From the NCBI RefSeq assembly GCF_001646665.1, contig NZ_LWBU01000011.1, forward strand, positions 122,486-186,485: a DNA stretch of 64,000 nucleotides, read 5' to 3'. Made by a program: the position numbers and the translations under genes. Below are positions 10,921 through 17,514 of the stretch, in pieces. A model generated the notes under the pieces. It saw only the letters and a list, made by a program, of their open reading frames with translations. It did not search any database and had not been told where the DNA came from. Source of the stretch: Streptomyces noursei. Its GTDB lineage: Bacteria; Actinomycetota; Actinomycetes; Streptomycetales; Streptomycetaceae. Position 1 is the first letter of the stretch; each line of letters starts with the position of its first letter.

Positions 10921-11751
10921 TCACGCCGTCTGCCGGCGCCTGCTGGCGTACCAGACCAGTCCCGCCGTGGCCGCCGCCGCGCCCACGGCCGCGGCGGCCA
11001 CCAGTGCGGGGCGCGGCGGCATCCGGAAGGCGGGCAGGCGCTGCTTCAGTCGGACCGGGCGGTTGAAGAGGAGAACCGGCCAATCCCGCGCGGCCGCCTC
11101 GCGGCGCAGCGCGCGGTCCGGGTTGACCGCGTACGGGTGGCCGACGGCCTCCAGCATGGGCAGGTCGGTGGCGGAGTCGCTGTAGGCGTAGCAGCGGGAG
11201 AGGTCGTACCCCTCCGCCTCCGCCAGCTCCCGGATCGCCTCCGCCTTGGTGGGGCCGTAGGCGTAGTACTCCACCTCCCCGGTGAAGCAGCCGTCGTCGC
11301 CGACGACCATGCGCGTCGCCACGACCCGGTCGGCCCCGAGCAGCTCGCCGATGGGTTCGACGACCTCCGAGCCGGAGGTGGAGACGATGACGACGTCGCG
11401 CCCGGCTGCGTGGTGCTCCTCGATGAGGGACGCCGCCTCGTCGTAGATGATCGGGTCGATCAGGTCGTGCAGGGTCTCGGCCACCAGCTCCTTGACCTGC
11501 TGGACGTTCCAGCCCTTGCAGAGCGCGGACAGGTACTCCCGCATCCGCTCCATCTGCTCGTGGTCGGCACCGCCGGCCAGGAAGACGAACTGGATGTAGG
11601 CAGTCCGCAGTACGGCACGGCGGTTGATCAGGCCGCCTTGGTAGAAGGACTTGCTGAAGGTCAACGTCGATGACTTCGCAATGACCGTCTTGTCCAGGTC
11701 AAAGAAGGCTGCTGTGCGCGGCAAGGAGTGGTTTTCCACGAGCCTGAGCAT
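10921..11751 (-). CDS. HAD-IB family hydrolase with C-terminal membrane anchor
   Basis: The 276-aa protein starts MLRLVENHSLPRTAAFFDLDKTVIA. DLDKT is the catalytic DxDxT motif of haloacid dehalogenase phosphohydrolases; IVSTSGSEVVEPI carries the second motif, and CYAYSDSATDLPMLEAVG the SDSxxD motif of the SerB-like IB subfamily. Residues about 247-268 are a single hydrophobic segment followed by Arg residues (YASRRRQTA), so the enzyme is probably tethered to the membrane with its catalytic domain inside. The homologous mycobacterial gene (Rv3661) also lies next to an Ssd-like gene and the 6C RNA. The substrate is not known; a phosphoserine-type or lipid-phosphate substrate would fit the family. 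S. coelicolor SCO3558 has been linked to morphological differentiation (from memory). Confidence 0.88.
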   Translation of the reverse strand: MLRLVENHSLPRTAAFFDLDKTVIAKSSTLTFSKSFYQGGLINRRAVLRTAYIQFVFLAGGADHEQMERMREYLSALCKGWNVQQVKELVAETLHDLIDPIIYDEAASLIEEHHAAGRDVVIVSTSGSEVVEPIGELLGADRVVATRMVVGDDGCFTGEVEYYAYGPTKAEAIRELAEAEGYDLSRCYAYSDSATDLPMLEAVGHPYAVNPDRALRREAAARDWPVLLFNRPVRLKQRLPAFRMPPRPALVAAAAVGAAAATAGLVWYASRRRQTA

Positions 11752-11817
11752 AGGTGCCCGCCATTCGGCGTACGCTGGCGCGTGTGGGTTTGCCTGAGAA
11801 GCCTCTCGGGTACACCA

Positions 11818-11925
11818 TGGAAGTCACGGATCGTTCGCGACCGTGCTAACCCGGTCCGGCTCCTCCCCCCCCGAGTCGGCCGGAGAGACGACCCCCGCTC
11901 TCCCCCCCGGCGGGGGTCGTCGCAT
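11818..11925 (+). ncRNA. 6C RNA
   Basis: Two consecutive hairpins each present a run of at least six cytosines in the loop, the defining feature of the actinobacterial 6C RNA. Hairpin 1: CCGGCTC pairs with GAGTCGG around a loop containing eight C. Hairpin 2: a perfect 12-bp stem at 11887-11898 and 11910-11921 around a loop with seven C; it doubles as a terminator, with GTTTT at 11936-11940. The location between the HAD gene and the Ssd-like gene is the same as for the M. tuberculosis 6C RNA (B11, ncRv13661). The 5' end is approximate. Known 6C RNAs act through the C-rich loops on G-rich mRNA targets. Confidence 0.85.
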
Positions 11926-12445
11926 GTCCGGACGCGTTTTCGTCCGTTTCCGACGGCTCTGATCGTTCATTCCGTTCTCTCCCCCCTCGCTGCGGCCGGG
12001 GTCGCGGCCAACCCCTTCGCGTCACTCAGCGTAGCGGAAGCGCTGCTCTGCGGAAGTCGCTGGTATGGGCGAACGGGATATTCACAACCGGTGAGTTGTC
12101 CACAGATTTAAGGCAAGATCCACTTCTTTTCCGGAAGTCGTTCATCGTGATTCCGGCTGCGAAGTCCGCGGATGAAGGAATCGCGGATCTCTCGTCGTAC
12201 GAAGGCGGGAGGGGGCCTGTGCCGAGCTTGTCCCGGGGGCGGGCGGACCGTATGCGGAACGCGCGGTCCGCCCCAGCGCCGAGGACCGGCTGCCCTCGCC
12301 CCGGTGGCCGCCGACGGCGGATGCCACGGCGGACGCCGGACCGGCACGACGGGCCGGCACGACGGGCCGGTGCACCGAGGCACGGCGCATGACCGATGCG
12401 CACCCGCGAGAGGCGCCGAGAGACGTACGGGGACAGGGGGAGATC
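11926..12445. promoter_or_regulatory. Leader region of the Ssd-Tad operon, with one DnaA-box match
   Basis: No convincing gene is visible in these 520 bp. TTGTCCACA at 12096-12104 is an exact match to the Streptomyces DnaA-box consensus, with the related TATTCACAA nearby at 12079-12087. An A/T-richer stretch from about 12070 to 12180 probably holds the promoter for the downstream operon. An ATG at 12389 is in frame with the first gene of the operon and could be an alternative start. Confidence 0.4.
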
Positions 12446-13549
12446 ATGGCCGGATCCAGCACATCGGAACGGGCGCCGACCGCCGAGGGGCGGCGGCCGG
12501 GACCGCTGATCGTGACGGAGGACGCGGGGCTGCTCGACGACCTGCTGCGGCTGTGTGCCGCGGCCGGCGCGCATCCGCAGGTGTACCACGCGGTGCCCGA
12601 ACAACGCGCGAGCTGGGACGCGGCACCGCTGGTCCTGGTCGGTGACGACGCGGCCGCCCGGTGCGGCGGCGCGACCCGCAGACGGGACGTGCTGCTCGTG
12701 GGGCGCGGTCTCGACGACCCGGGGGTGTGGCGGCGGGCGGTCGAGATCGGCGCGGAGTGCGTGCTGCGGCTGCCCGACGCCGAGAGCTGGCTCGTCGACC
12801 GGATCGCGGACGTCGCCGAGGGTTCGGGCCGACGGGCGCTGACCGTCGGGGTGATCGGCGGGCGCGGGGGTGCCGGGGCGTCGACGCTGGCCTGTGCGCT
12901 GGCCGTCACGGCGGCGCGCGAGGGGCGGCGGACGATGCTCGTCGACGGCGACCCCCTGGGCGGCGGCCTCGACGTACTGCTGGGCGGCGAGCAGACGGAA
13001 GGGCTGCGGTGGCCGGATCTCGCCGCTTCCAGGGGGCGGGTCGCCGGCGGTGCGCTGGAGGAGTCGCTGCCGTCGCTGCGGGGTCTGCGGGTGCTCAGTT
13101 GGGACCGGGGGGAGCCCGTGGCGATCAGGCCGGAGGCGATGCGTTCGGTGCTGGCCGCGGCCCGCAGGCGCGGCGGTGTCGTGGTCGTCGACCTGCCGCG
13201 CCGGGTCGACGACGCCACCACGGAGGCGCTGGCCCAACTGGACCTTGGGCTGCTGGTGGTGCCCGCCGATCTGCGGGCCGTCGCCGCTGCCAAGCGGGTG
13301 GCCGACGCGGTGGGCACGGTGCTGCGCGAGCTGCGCGTGGTGGTCCGCGGCCCGTACGCCGCCGGGGTCGAGGACCAGTGGGTCGCGGACGTGCTGGGCC
13401 TGCCGCTCGTGGGCCAAGTGCCCGAGGAACCCGGCCTCATGGCGGCGCTGGACGCGGGTGTGCCGCCCGGCGACAGCGGGCGAAGCCCCCTCGGCCGGTT
13501 CTCCGCGGCGTTCTGGGAGCGGGCGCTGGCCGAGGAGAGCGTGTCGTGA
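12446..13549 (+). CDS. Ssd/CpaE-like septum-site-determining ATPase-fold protein
   Basis: This protein belongs to the MinD/CpaE superfamily and corresponds to the Ssd proteins of Mycobacterium (Rv3660c) and Streptomyces. I place the start at ATG 12446 because AGGGGG lies 5 nt upstream; ATG 12389 is possible. The N-terminal 130 residues resemble a receiver-like domain. The P-loop region reads VGVIGGRGGAGASTLACALA, followed by TMLVDGDPLGGGLDVLLGGE; the lysines normally present in KGGxGKT are replaced (RGGAGAS), a feature of Ssd proteins. VVVDLPRRVDD and GLLVVPADLRAVAAA correspond to the Walker B and switch II regions. It leads a Tad-type operon, whose CpaE-like members localise the secretion machinery. 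It overlaps the next gene by 4 bp. Confidence 0.85.
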   Translation: MAGSSTSERAPTAEGRRPGPLIVTEDAGLLDDLLRLCAAAGAHPQVYHAVPEQRASWDAAPLVLVGDDAAARCGGATRRRDVLLVGRGLDDPGVWRRAVEIGAECVLRLPDAESWLVDRIADVAEGSGRRALTVGVIGGRGGAGASTLACALAVTAAREGRRTMLVDGDPLGGGLDVLLGGEQTEGLRWPDLAASRGRVAGGALEESLPSLRGLRVLSWDRGEPVAIRPEAMRSVLAAARRRGGVVVVDLPRRVDDATTEALAQLDLGLLVVPADLRAVAAAKRVADAVGTVLRELRVVVRGPYAAGVEDQWVADVLGLPLVGQVPEEPGLMAALDAGVPPGDSGRSPLGRFSAAFWERALAEESVS

Positions 13550-14694
13550 CGGCCGGGCTGCTGGAGGCCGTTCGGCAACGGCTGGTGGAGAGCGGCACCG
13601 ATCCCACGCCGGCCGGTGTGGCGGCGGCGCTGCGGGCGCAGGGGCGGGTGCTCGGCGACACGGAGGTGCTCGGCGCGGCGGAGGAGTTGCGGTGCGAACT
13701 GGTGGGGACCGGTCCGCTGGAACCGCTGCTCGCCGATCCCGCGGTGACGGACGTGCTGGTGTCCGCTCCGGACCGGGTGTGGGTGGACCGGGGCGCGGGG
13801 CTTGAGCTGTCGGGTGTCGCCTTCCCCGACGCGGCGGCGGTCCGCAGGCTGGCGCAGCGGCTGGCGGCGGTCGCGGGCCGGCGGCTGGACGACGCCCGGC
13901 CCTGGGTGGACGCGCGGCTGCCGGACGGGACGCGGATGCACGCGGTGCTGCCCCCGGTGGCGGTCGGGTCGACCTGCCTGTCGCTGCGGGTGGTCCGGCC
14001 GCGGGCCTTCTCGCTGCGGGAACTGACGGAGGCCGGGACGGTGCCGCCGGGCGGGGACCAGGTCTTGCGGGCCCTGGTCGAGGCTCGGGTGTCGTACCTG
14101 GTCAGCGGCGGTACGGGGTCGGGGAAGACGACTCTGCTGTCGACCTTGCTGGGGCTGGTGGGCGAGCGGGAGCGGATCGTGCTCGCCGAGGACTCGGCCG
14201 AGTTGCGGCCGGACCACCCGCACGTGGTCCGCCTGGAGGCCCGCCCGCCGAACCAGGAGGGCGCCGGCCGGGTGATGCTGCGGGACCTGGTGCGGCAGGC
14301 CCTGCGCATGCGTCCCGACCGGCTGGTGGTGGGCGAGGTGAGGGGCGCCGAGGTGACGGACCTGCTGGCCGCCCTGAACACGGGACACGAAGGCGGTTGC
14401 GGGACCGTGCACGCCAACACCGCCGGCGATGTGCCGGCGCGCCTGGAGGCACTGGGGACGGCCGCGGGGCTCGACCGGGCCGCCCTGCACAGCCAGGTGG
14501 CGGCGGGCCTCTCGGTGGTGGTCCACCTCGCCCGTGACAGGGCCGGGCGCCGCCGGGTCGCCGAGGTGCACGTGCTGGACCGCGACGAGCGGGGGCTGGT
14601 CGTCACCGTGCCCGCTCTGCGGTGGGCGGCCGAGGGGTTCCGGTACGAGAGGGGCTGGGAGCGGCTGCGGTCGCTGATCGGGGGTGTGCGGTGA
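13546..14694 (+). CDS. tadA: TadA/CpaF-type secretion ATPase
   Basis: The 382-aa protein is a hexameric type II/IV secretion ATPase that powers Tad pilus assembly. It starts with a GTG (VTAGLLEAVRQRL) overlapping the stop of the previous gene. VSGGTGSGKTTLLSTLL is the Walker A site at about residue 190, IVLAEDSAELRPDHPHVVRLEARPPN contains the Asp box, LRMRPDRLVVGEVRGAEVTDLLAALNTGHEG is the Walker B region, and GTVHANTAGD supplies the His box. All catalytic motifs are intact. Translational coupling with the genes on both sides indicates a single operon. Confidence 0.95.
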   Translation: MTAGLLEAVRQRLVESGTDPTPAGVAAALRAQGRVLGDTEVLGAAEELRCELVGTGPLEPLLADPAVTDVLVSAPDRVWVDRGAGLELSGVAFPDAAAVRRLAQRLAAVAGRRLDDARPWVDARLPDGTRMHAVLPPVAVGSTCLSLRVVRPRAFSLRELTEAGTVPPGGDQVLRALVEARVSYLVSGGTGSGKTTLLSTLLGLVGERERIVLAEDSAELRPDHPHVVRLEARPPNQEGAGRVMLRDLVRQALRMRPDRLVVGEVRGAEVTDLLAALNTGHEGGCGTVHANTAGDVPARLEALGTAAGLDRAALHSQVAAGLSVVVHLARDRAGRRRVAEVHVLDRDERGLVVTVPALRWAAEGFRYERGWERLRSLIGGVR

Positions 14695-15542
14695 TGAGGG
14701 GACAACCGGTGGTGGCGGTGGTGTGCGCGGGTGCGGCGGCCTGGCTGGTGCTGAGCCGGCAGCGGGAACTGCGGCGCGCGCGGCTGCTGTTCTCGGGTGG
14801 TGAGGCGGCCCCGTGGGAGGCGGAGGCATGGCGGCGGTGGGTGCCGGCGGCGCGGGCGCGGTTCCGGCCGGAGTGGCTGTGCCTGGTGGGGGCGGCGGCT
14901 CTGGCGGTGTTGAGCAGGTCGGTGCTGCCGCTGGTCGCCGGGGCGTGTGCCGTGCCGCTGGTCGGACGGCGGCTGAGGGCCGCGGAGCGGTCCCGGGAGC
15001 GGGACCGGCGCGCCGAAGCGGTGATCGCCCTGTGCGGCGCGGTCGCCGGGGAGCTGCGGGCCGGGTGGCAGCCCGGACAGGCGCTGTTCTGGGCGGCGCG
15101 CAGCACCGGAGCGCTGGGCGGGGACGAGGCGGCGGTCCTGGCGGCGGCGCGGTTCGGGGGTGACGTACCGGAGGCGTTGCGGAGCGCGGCGCGGGAGGAC
15201 GGCGCGGAGGGCCTGGCCGGGCTGGCGGCCTGCTGGCAGGTGGCCGTGGACGGCGGGGCCGGTCTCGCCGCGGGGGTGGACCGGCTGGAGGCGGCCCTGC
15301 GGGAGCGGCGCGACCAAAGAGAACGGCTCAGGGCCCAGGTGGCGGGTGCCTGGGCGACGGTCGGGTTGCTGGCGCTGCTTCCGGTGGTGGCGCTCGCCAT
15401 GGGCTGGGCGCTCGGTGCCGATCCGTTGCGGGTGCTGTTCCACACCCCGGCGGGCCTGTGCTGCCTGGCCGTGGGGGGCCTCCTGGAGGCCGTCGGCCTG
15501 TGGTGGGCGGGGCGGGTCGTGCGGGCCGGGGAGGCGCCGTGA
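14694..15542 (+). CDS. tadB: TadB-like inner-membrane platform protein
   Basis: The 282-aa protein starts at an ATG that shares a base with the TadA stop (TGATG). It has two N-terminal hydrophobic segments, a cytoplasmic GspF-type domain (AEAVIALCGAVAGELRAGWQPGQALFWAARSTGALGG) and two C-terminal membrane segments. It is expected to form the membrane platform on which TadA acts, with TadC. It overlaps the next gene by 4 bp. Confidence 0.88.
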   Translation: MRGQPVVAVVCAGAAAWLVLSRQRELRRARLLFSGGEAAPWEAEAWRRWVPAARARFRPEWLCLVGAAALAVLSRSVLPLVAGACAVPLVGRRLRAAERSRERDRRAEAVIALCGAVAGELRAGWQPGQALFWAARSTGALGGDEAAVLAAARFGGDVPEALRSAAREDGAEGLAGLAACWQVAVDGGAGLAAGVDRLEAALRERRDQRERLRAQVAGAWATVGLLALLPVVALAMGWALGADPLRVLFHTPAGLCCLAVGGLLEAVGLWWAGRVVRAGEAP

Positions 15543-16303
15543 GCGGGCGGCTGTTCCAGGGCGTGGCGGCGTCGGTGGCCCTGGTGGCCGGGGCGGGGTG
15601 GCTCGCCGGCGCGGTCGCCGCCCGGCGGCGTGAGCGCCGCGCGCACCGGCGGACCGCCGCGCTGCTGGGGCCCGGGTGGCGGCGGGACCGCTCCCGGCGG
15701 TGGCAGTGGGCGCGGTGGATGCGGCAGTGGTCGGCGCCGGCGGGAGCGGCCGTCTGCGGCTGGGTCCTGGTCGGCGGGGCCGCCGGGTGCGCGGTGGGCG
15801 TCGCCGTCGCGTATGGCGTGCTGAGGTGGCAGCGGCGGCCGCGCCCGGCCGGGGAGGAGGACGGCGAGGCGGCGGCCCGGGAGCTTCCGATGGCGGCGGA
15901 TCTGCTGGCCGCGTGCCTGTCGGCGGGGGTGGGACCGCGCGAGGCGGCGGAGGCCGTCGGGGAGTCCCTGGGCGGCCCGGTAGGCGACCGGCTGGCGAGG
16001 GCCGCGGCCGAACTGCGCCTGGGGGGTGAACCGGGCGAGGTGTGGAGCCGGTTCGGTTCGATACCGGGCGCCGGGCCGCTGGCGCGCTGTCTGGAACGGG
16101 CGAGCACCTCGGGTGCCCCGGCGGCCGAGGCGGTCTCCCGGCTGGCCGCGGGGCTCCGCGCGGATCAGGCCCGGCAAGCCACCGCCCGTGCGCAGCGGGC
16201 ACAGGTGCTGATCACCGCTCCGGTGGGCCTGTGCTTCCTGCCCGCGTTCCTGGCGGTCGGGGTGGCGCCGGTGGTCGTCGGACTGGCGGCGGAACTGTTG
16301 TGA
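15539..16303 (+). CDS. tadC: TadC-like inner-membrane platform protein
   Basis: The GTG at 15539 overlaps the TadB stop codon. The 254-aa product has a GspF-type core (LPMAADLLAACLSAGVGPREAAEAVGESLGGPVGDRLARAAAELRLGGEP) and a C-terminal hydrophobic hairpin (QVLITAPVGLCFLPAFLAVGVAPVVVGLA). It is the usual partner of TadB in the platform. Confidence 0.87.
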   Translation: MSGRLFQGVAASVALVAGAGWLAGAVAARRRERRAHRRTAALLGPGWRRDRSRRWQWARWMRQWSAPAGAAVCGWVLVGGAAGCAVGVAVAYGVLRWQRRPRPAGEEDGEAAARELPMAADLLAACLSAGVGPREAAEAVGESLGGPVGDRLARAAAELRLGGEPGEVWSRFGSIPGAGPLARCLERASTSGAPAAEAVSRLAAGLRADQARQATARAQRAQVLITAPVGLCFLPAFLAVGVAPVVVGLAAELL

Positions 16304-16317
16304 CGGAACGACATCTC

Positions 16318-16536
16318 ATGGGGGTTGGTATGGGAAACCGGCTGCTGAAGGCTCTGATGGCCCGGGTGCGCCGCACCGCGGTGCGCGCGGACGGGGGAAT
16401 GTCCACCGCCGAGTACGCGATGGGGACGCTCGCCGCCTGCGGGTTCGCCGCCGTGCTCTACAAGATCGTCACCAGTGACGTGGTGTCGGGCAGGCTCCAG
16501 GCGCTGATCGGGAGGGCGCTCGATGCCCCGTTCTGA
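16318..16536 (+). CDS. Small Flp-pilin-like membrane protein (DUF4244-like)
   Basis: This 72-aa protein has a basic N terminus, the motif MSTAEYAMGTLAACGFAAVLYKIV typical of Flp-type pilin precursors (a Glu followed by a hydrophobic helix), and a short tail. It is probably the structural pilin or a minor pilin. ATG 16318 and ATG 16330 are both possible; GGGGTTGG precedes the second. It overlaps the following gene by 14 bp. No prepilin peptidase (TadV) is encoded in the operon, so processing must be by an enzyme elsewhere or absent. Confidence 0.8.
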   Translation: MGVGMGNRLLKALMARVRRTAVRADGGMSTAEYAMGTLAACGFAAVLYKIVTSDVVSGRLQALIGRALDAPF

Positions 16537-16888
16537 CGCCGGGGGCGACCGGGGGTCGGTGACCGCCGAGGCGGCCACGGCCCTGCCGGCGCTGGTGCTC
16601 TTCACGATGGCGCTCGTGTGGGCGCTGATGGCGGCCGCCGCACAGATCCAGTGCGTGGACGCGGCGCGGGTCGGCGCGCGGGCGGTGGCGCGTTCCGAGC
16701 CGCGGGCCGAGGCGGTGGCGGCGGCACGGTCGGCCGCACCGGGCGGCGCCCGGGTGGCGGTCGAGCGTACGGGGGACCTGTGGCGCGTCCGGGTGGAGGC
16801 ACCCGCGCCCGGCCCCGGCTCCCTGCGGCTGACGCTCCGCGCCGAGGCGGCCGCCCTGGCCGAGGACACCGTGGGGGTGGTGCCATGA
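16523..16888 (+). CDS. TadE-like pseudopilin
   Basis: The 121-aa protein has the TadE N-terminal signature: DRGSVTAEAATALPALVLFTMALVWALMAAAAQIQCVDAARVGARAVAR, that is, a Glu-containing segment and one membrane helix followed by a small extracytoplasmic domain. TadE-like proteins assist pilus assembly. It is translationally coupled to both neighbours. Confidence 0.85.
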   Translation: MPRSDAGGDRGSVTAEAATALPALVLFTMALVWALMAAAAQIQCVDAARVGARAVARSEPRAEAVAAARSAAPGGARVAVERTGDLWRVRVEAPAPGPGSLRLTLRAEAAALAEDTVGVVP

Positions 16889-17514
16889 CGGCCCACCAGC
16901 TGGCGCGGGGCCCCGGGAGAGGCGCCCCGCACCGGGGCACGCCCGCATCCGGTGGCCGGCACGGCCGGCCCCGCCCCTGGGGTACGAGGGCTCGGTGCCC
17001 GGAGCCCGGCACCGAGCCCCGCGGCGGAGCCGGGGCGGAACGCTCACCGGGCCGTACGCCAAGGCCGGGGCCGGCAAGCGCGTGGGCCAGGCCCGCGGTT
17101 GCGGCGGGCGGCCCGGTGGCGCGGCGGACCCCCGCCCGGGATCCGGGCGCCGACCGCGGTGCGGCGACCGTGTGGGTGGCGATGGCCGCCGCCGTGATGT
17201 GCGTGGTCTTCGCGGCGATCCTCGCCCTGGGACAGGCGGTGGCCGCCCGGCACCGGGCCGGGGGCGCCGCCGACCTGGCGGCGCTCGCCGCGGCGGACCG
17301 GGCGCTCCGGGGAGCGTCCGCCGCCTGCGGGGCGGCCGGCCGTGTGGCGCGGGCCCAGGCCGCGGAGGTGGTGCGGTGCACGGTGCGCGGCGAGGTCGCG
17401 GACGTGACGGCGCGGGCCCGGTTCGGGCCGTACGCACCCGAGGTCAGGTCGCGGGCGGGGCCTGCGCGGACGCCTCCGCGGACGCTTCCGGGGCTCCCCG
17501 CAGCAGTTCCGTGA
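16885..17514 (+). CDS. Rv3654c-type TadE-like secreted protein
   Basis: The ATG at 16885 overlaps the TGA of the previous gene. After a long Pro/Arg/Gly-rich N-terminal part (about 90 residues, possibly partly untranslated), DRGAATVWVAMAAAVMCVVFAAILALGQAVAARHRAGGAADLAALAAADRAL matches the family found beside TadE and a helicase in actinobacteria. The two cysteines (ACGAAG, VRCTV) could form a disulfide outside the cell. Internal starts near residue 85 would give a standard-length protein of about 115 residues. Its 3' end overlaps the convergent helicase gene by 71 bp. Confidence 0.75.
   Translation: MTAHQLARGPGRGAPHRGTPASGGRHGRPRPWGTRARCPEPGTEPRGGAGAERSPGRTPRPGPASAWARPAVAAGGPVARRTPARDPGADRGAATVWVAMAAAVMCVVFAAILALGQAVAARHRAGGAADLAALAAADRALRGASAACGAAGRVARAQAAEVVRCTVRGEVADVTARARFGPYAPEVRSRAGPARTPPRTLPGLPAAVP

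Noticed and set aside
10582..11673. 363-aa plus-strand frame across the 6S-like RNA and HAD gene
   Set aside because: It covers the structured RNA and runs antisense to the HAD gene, with no family motif.
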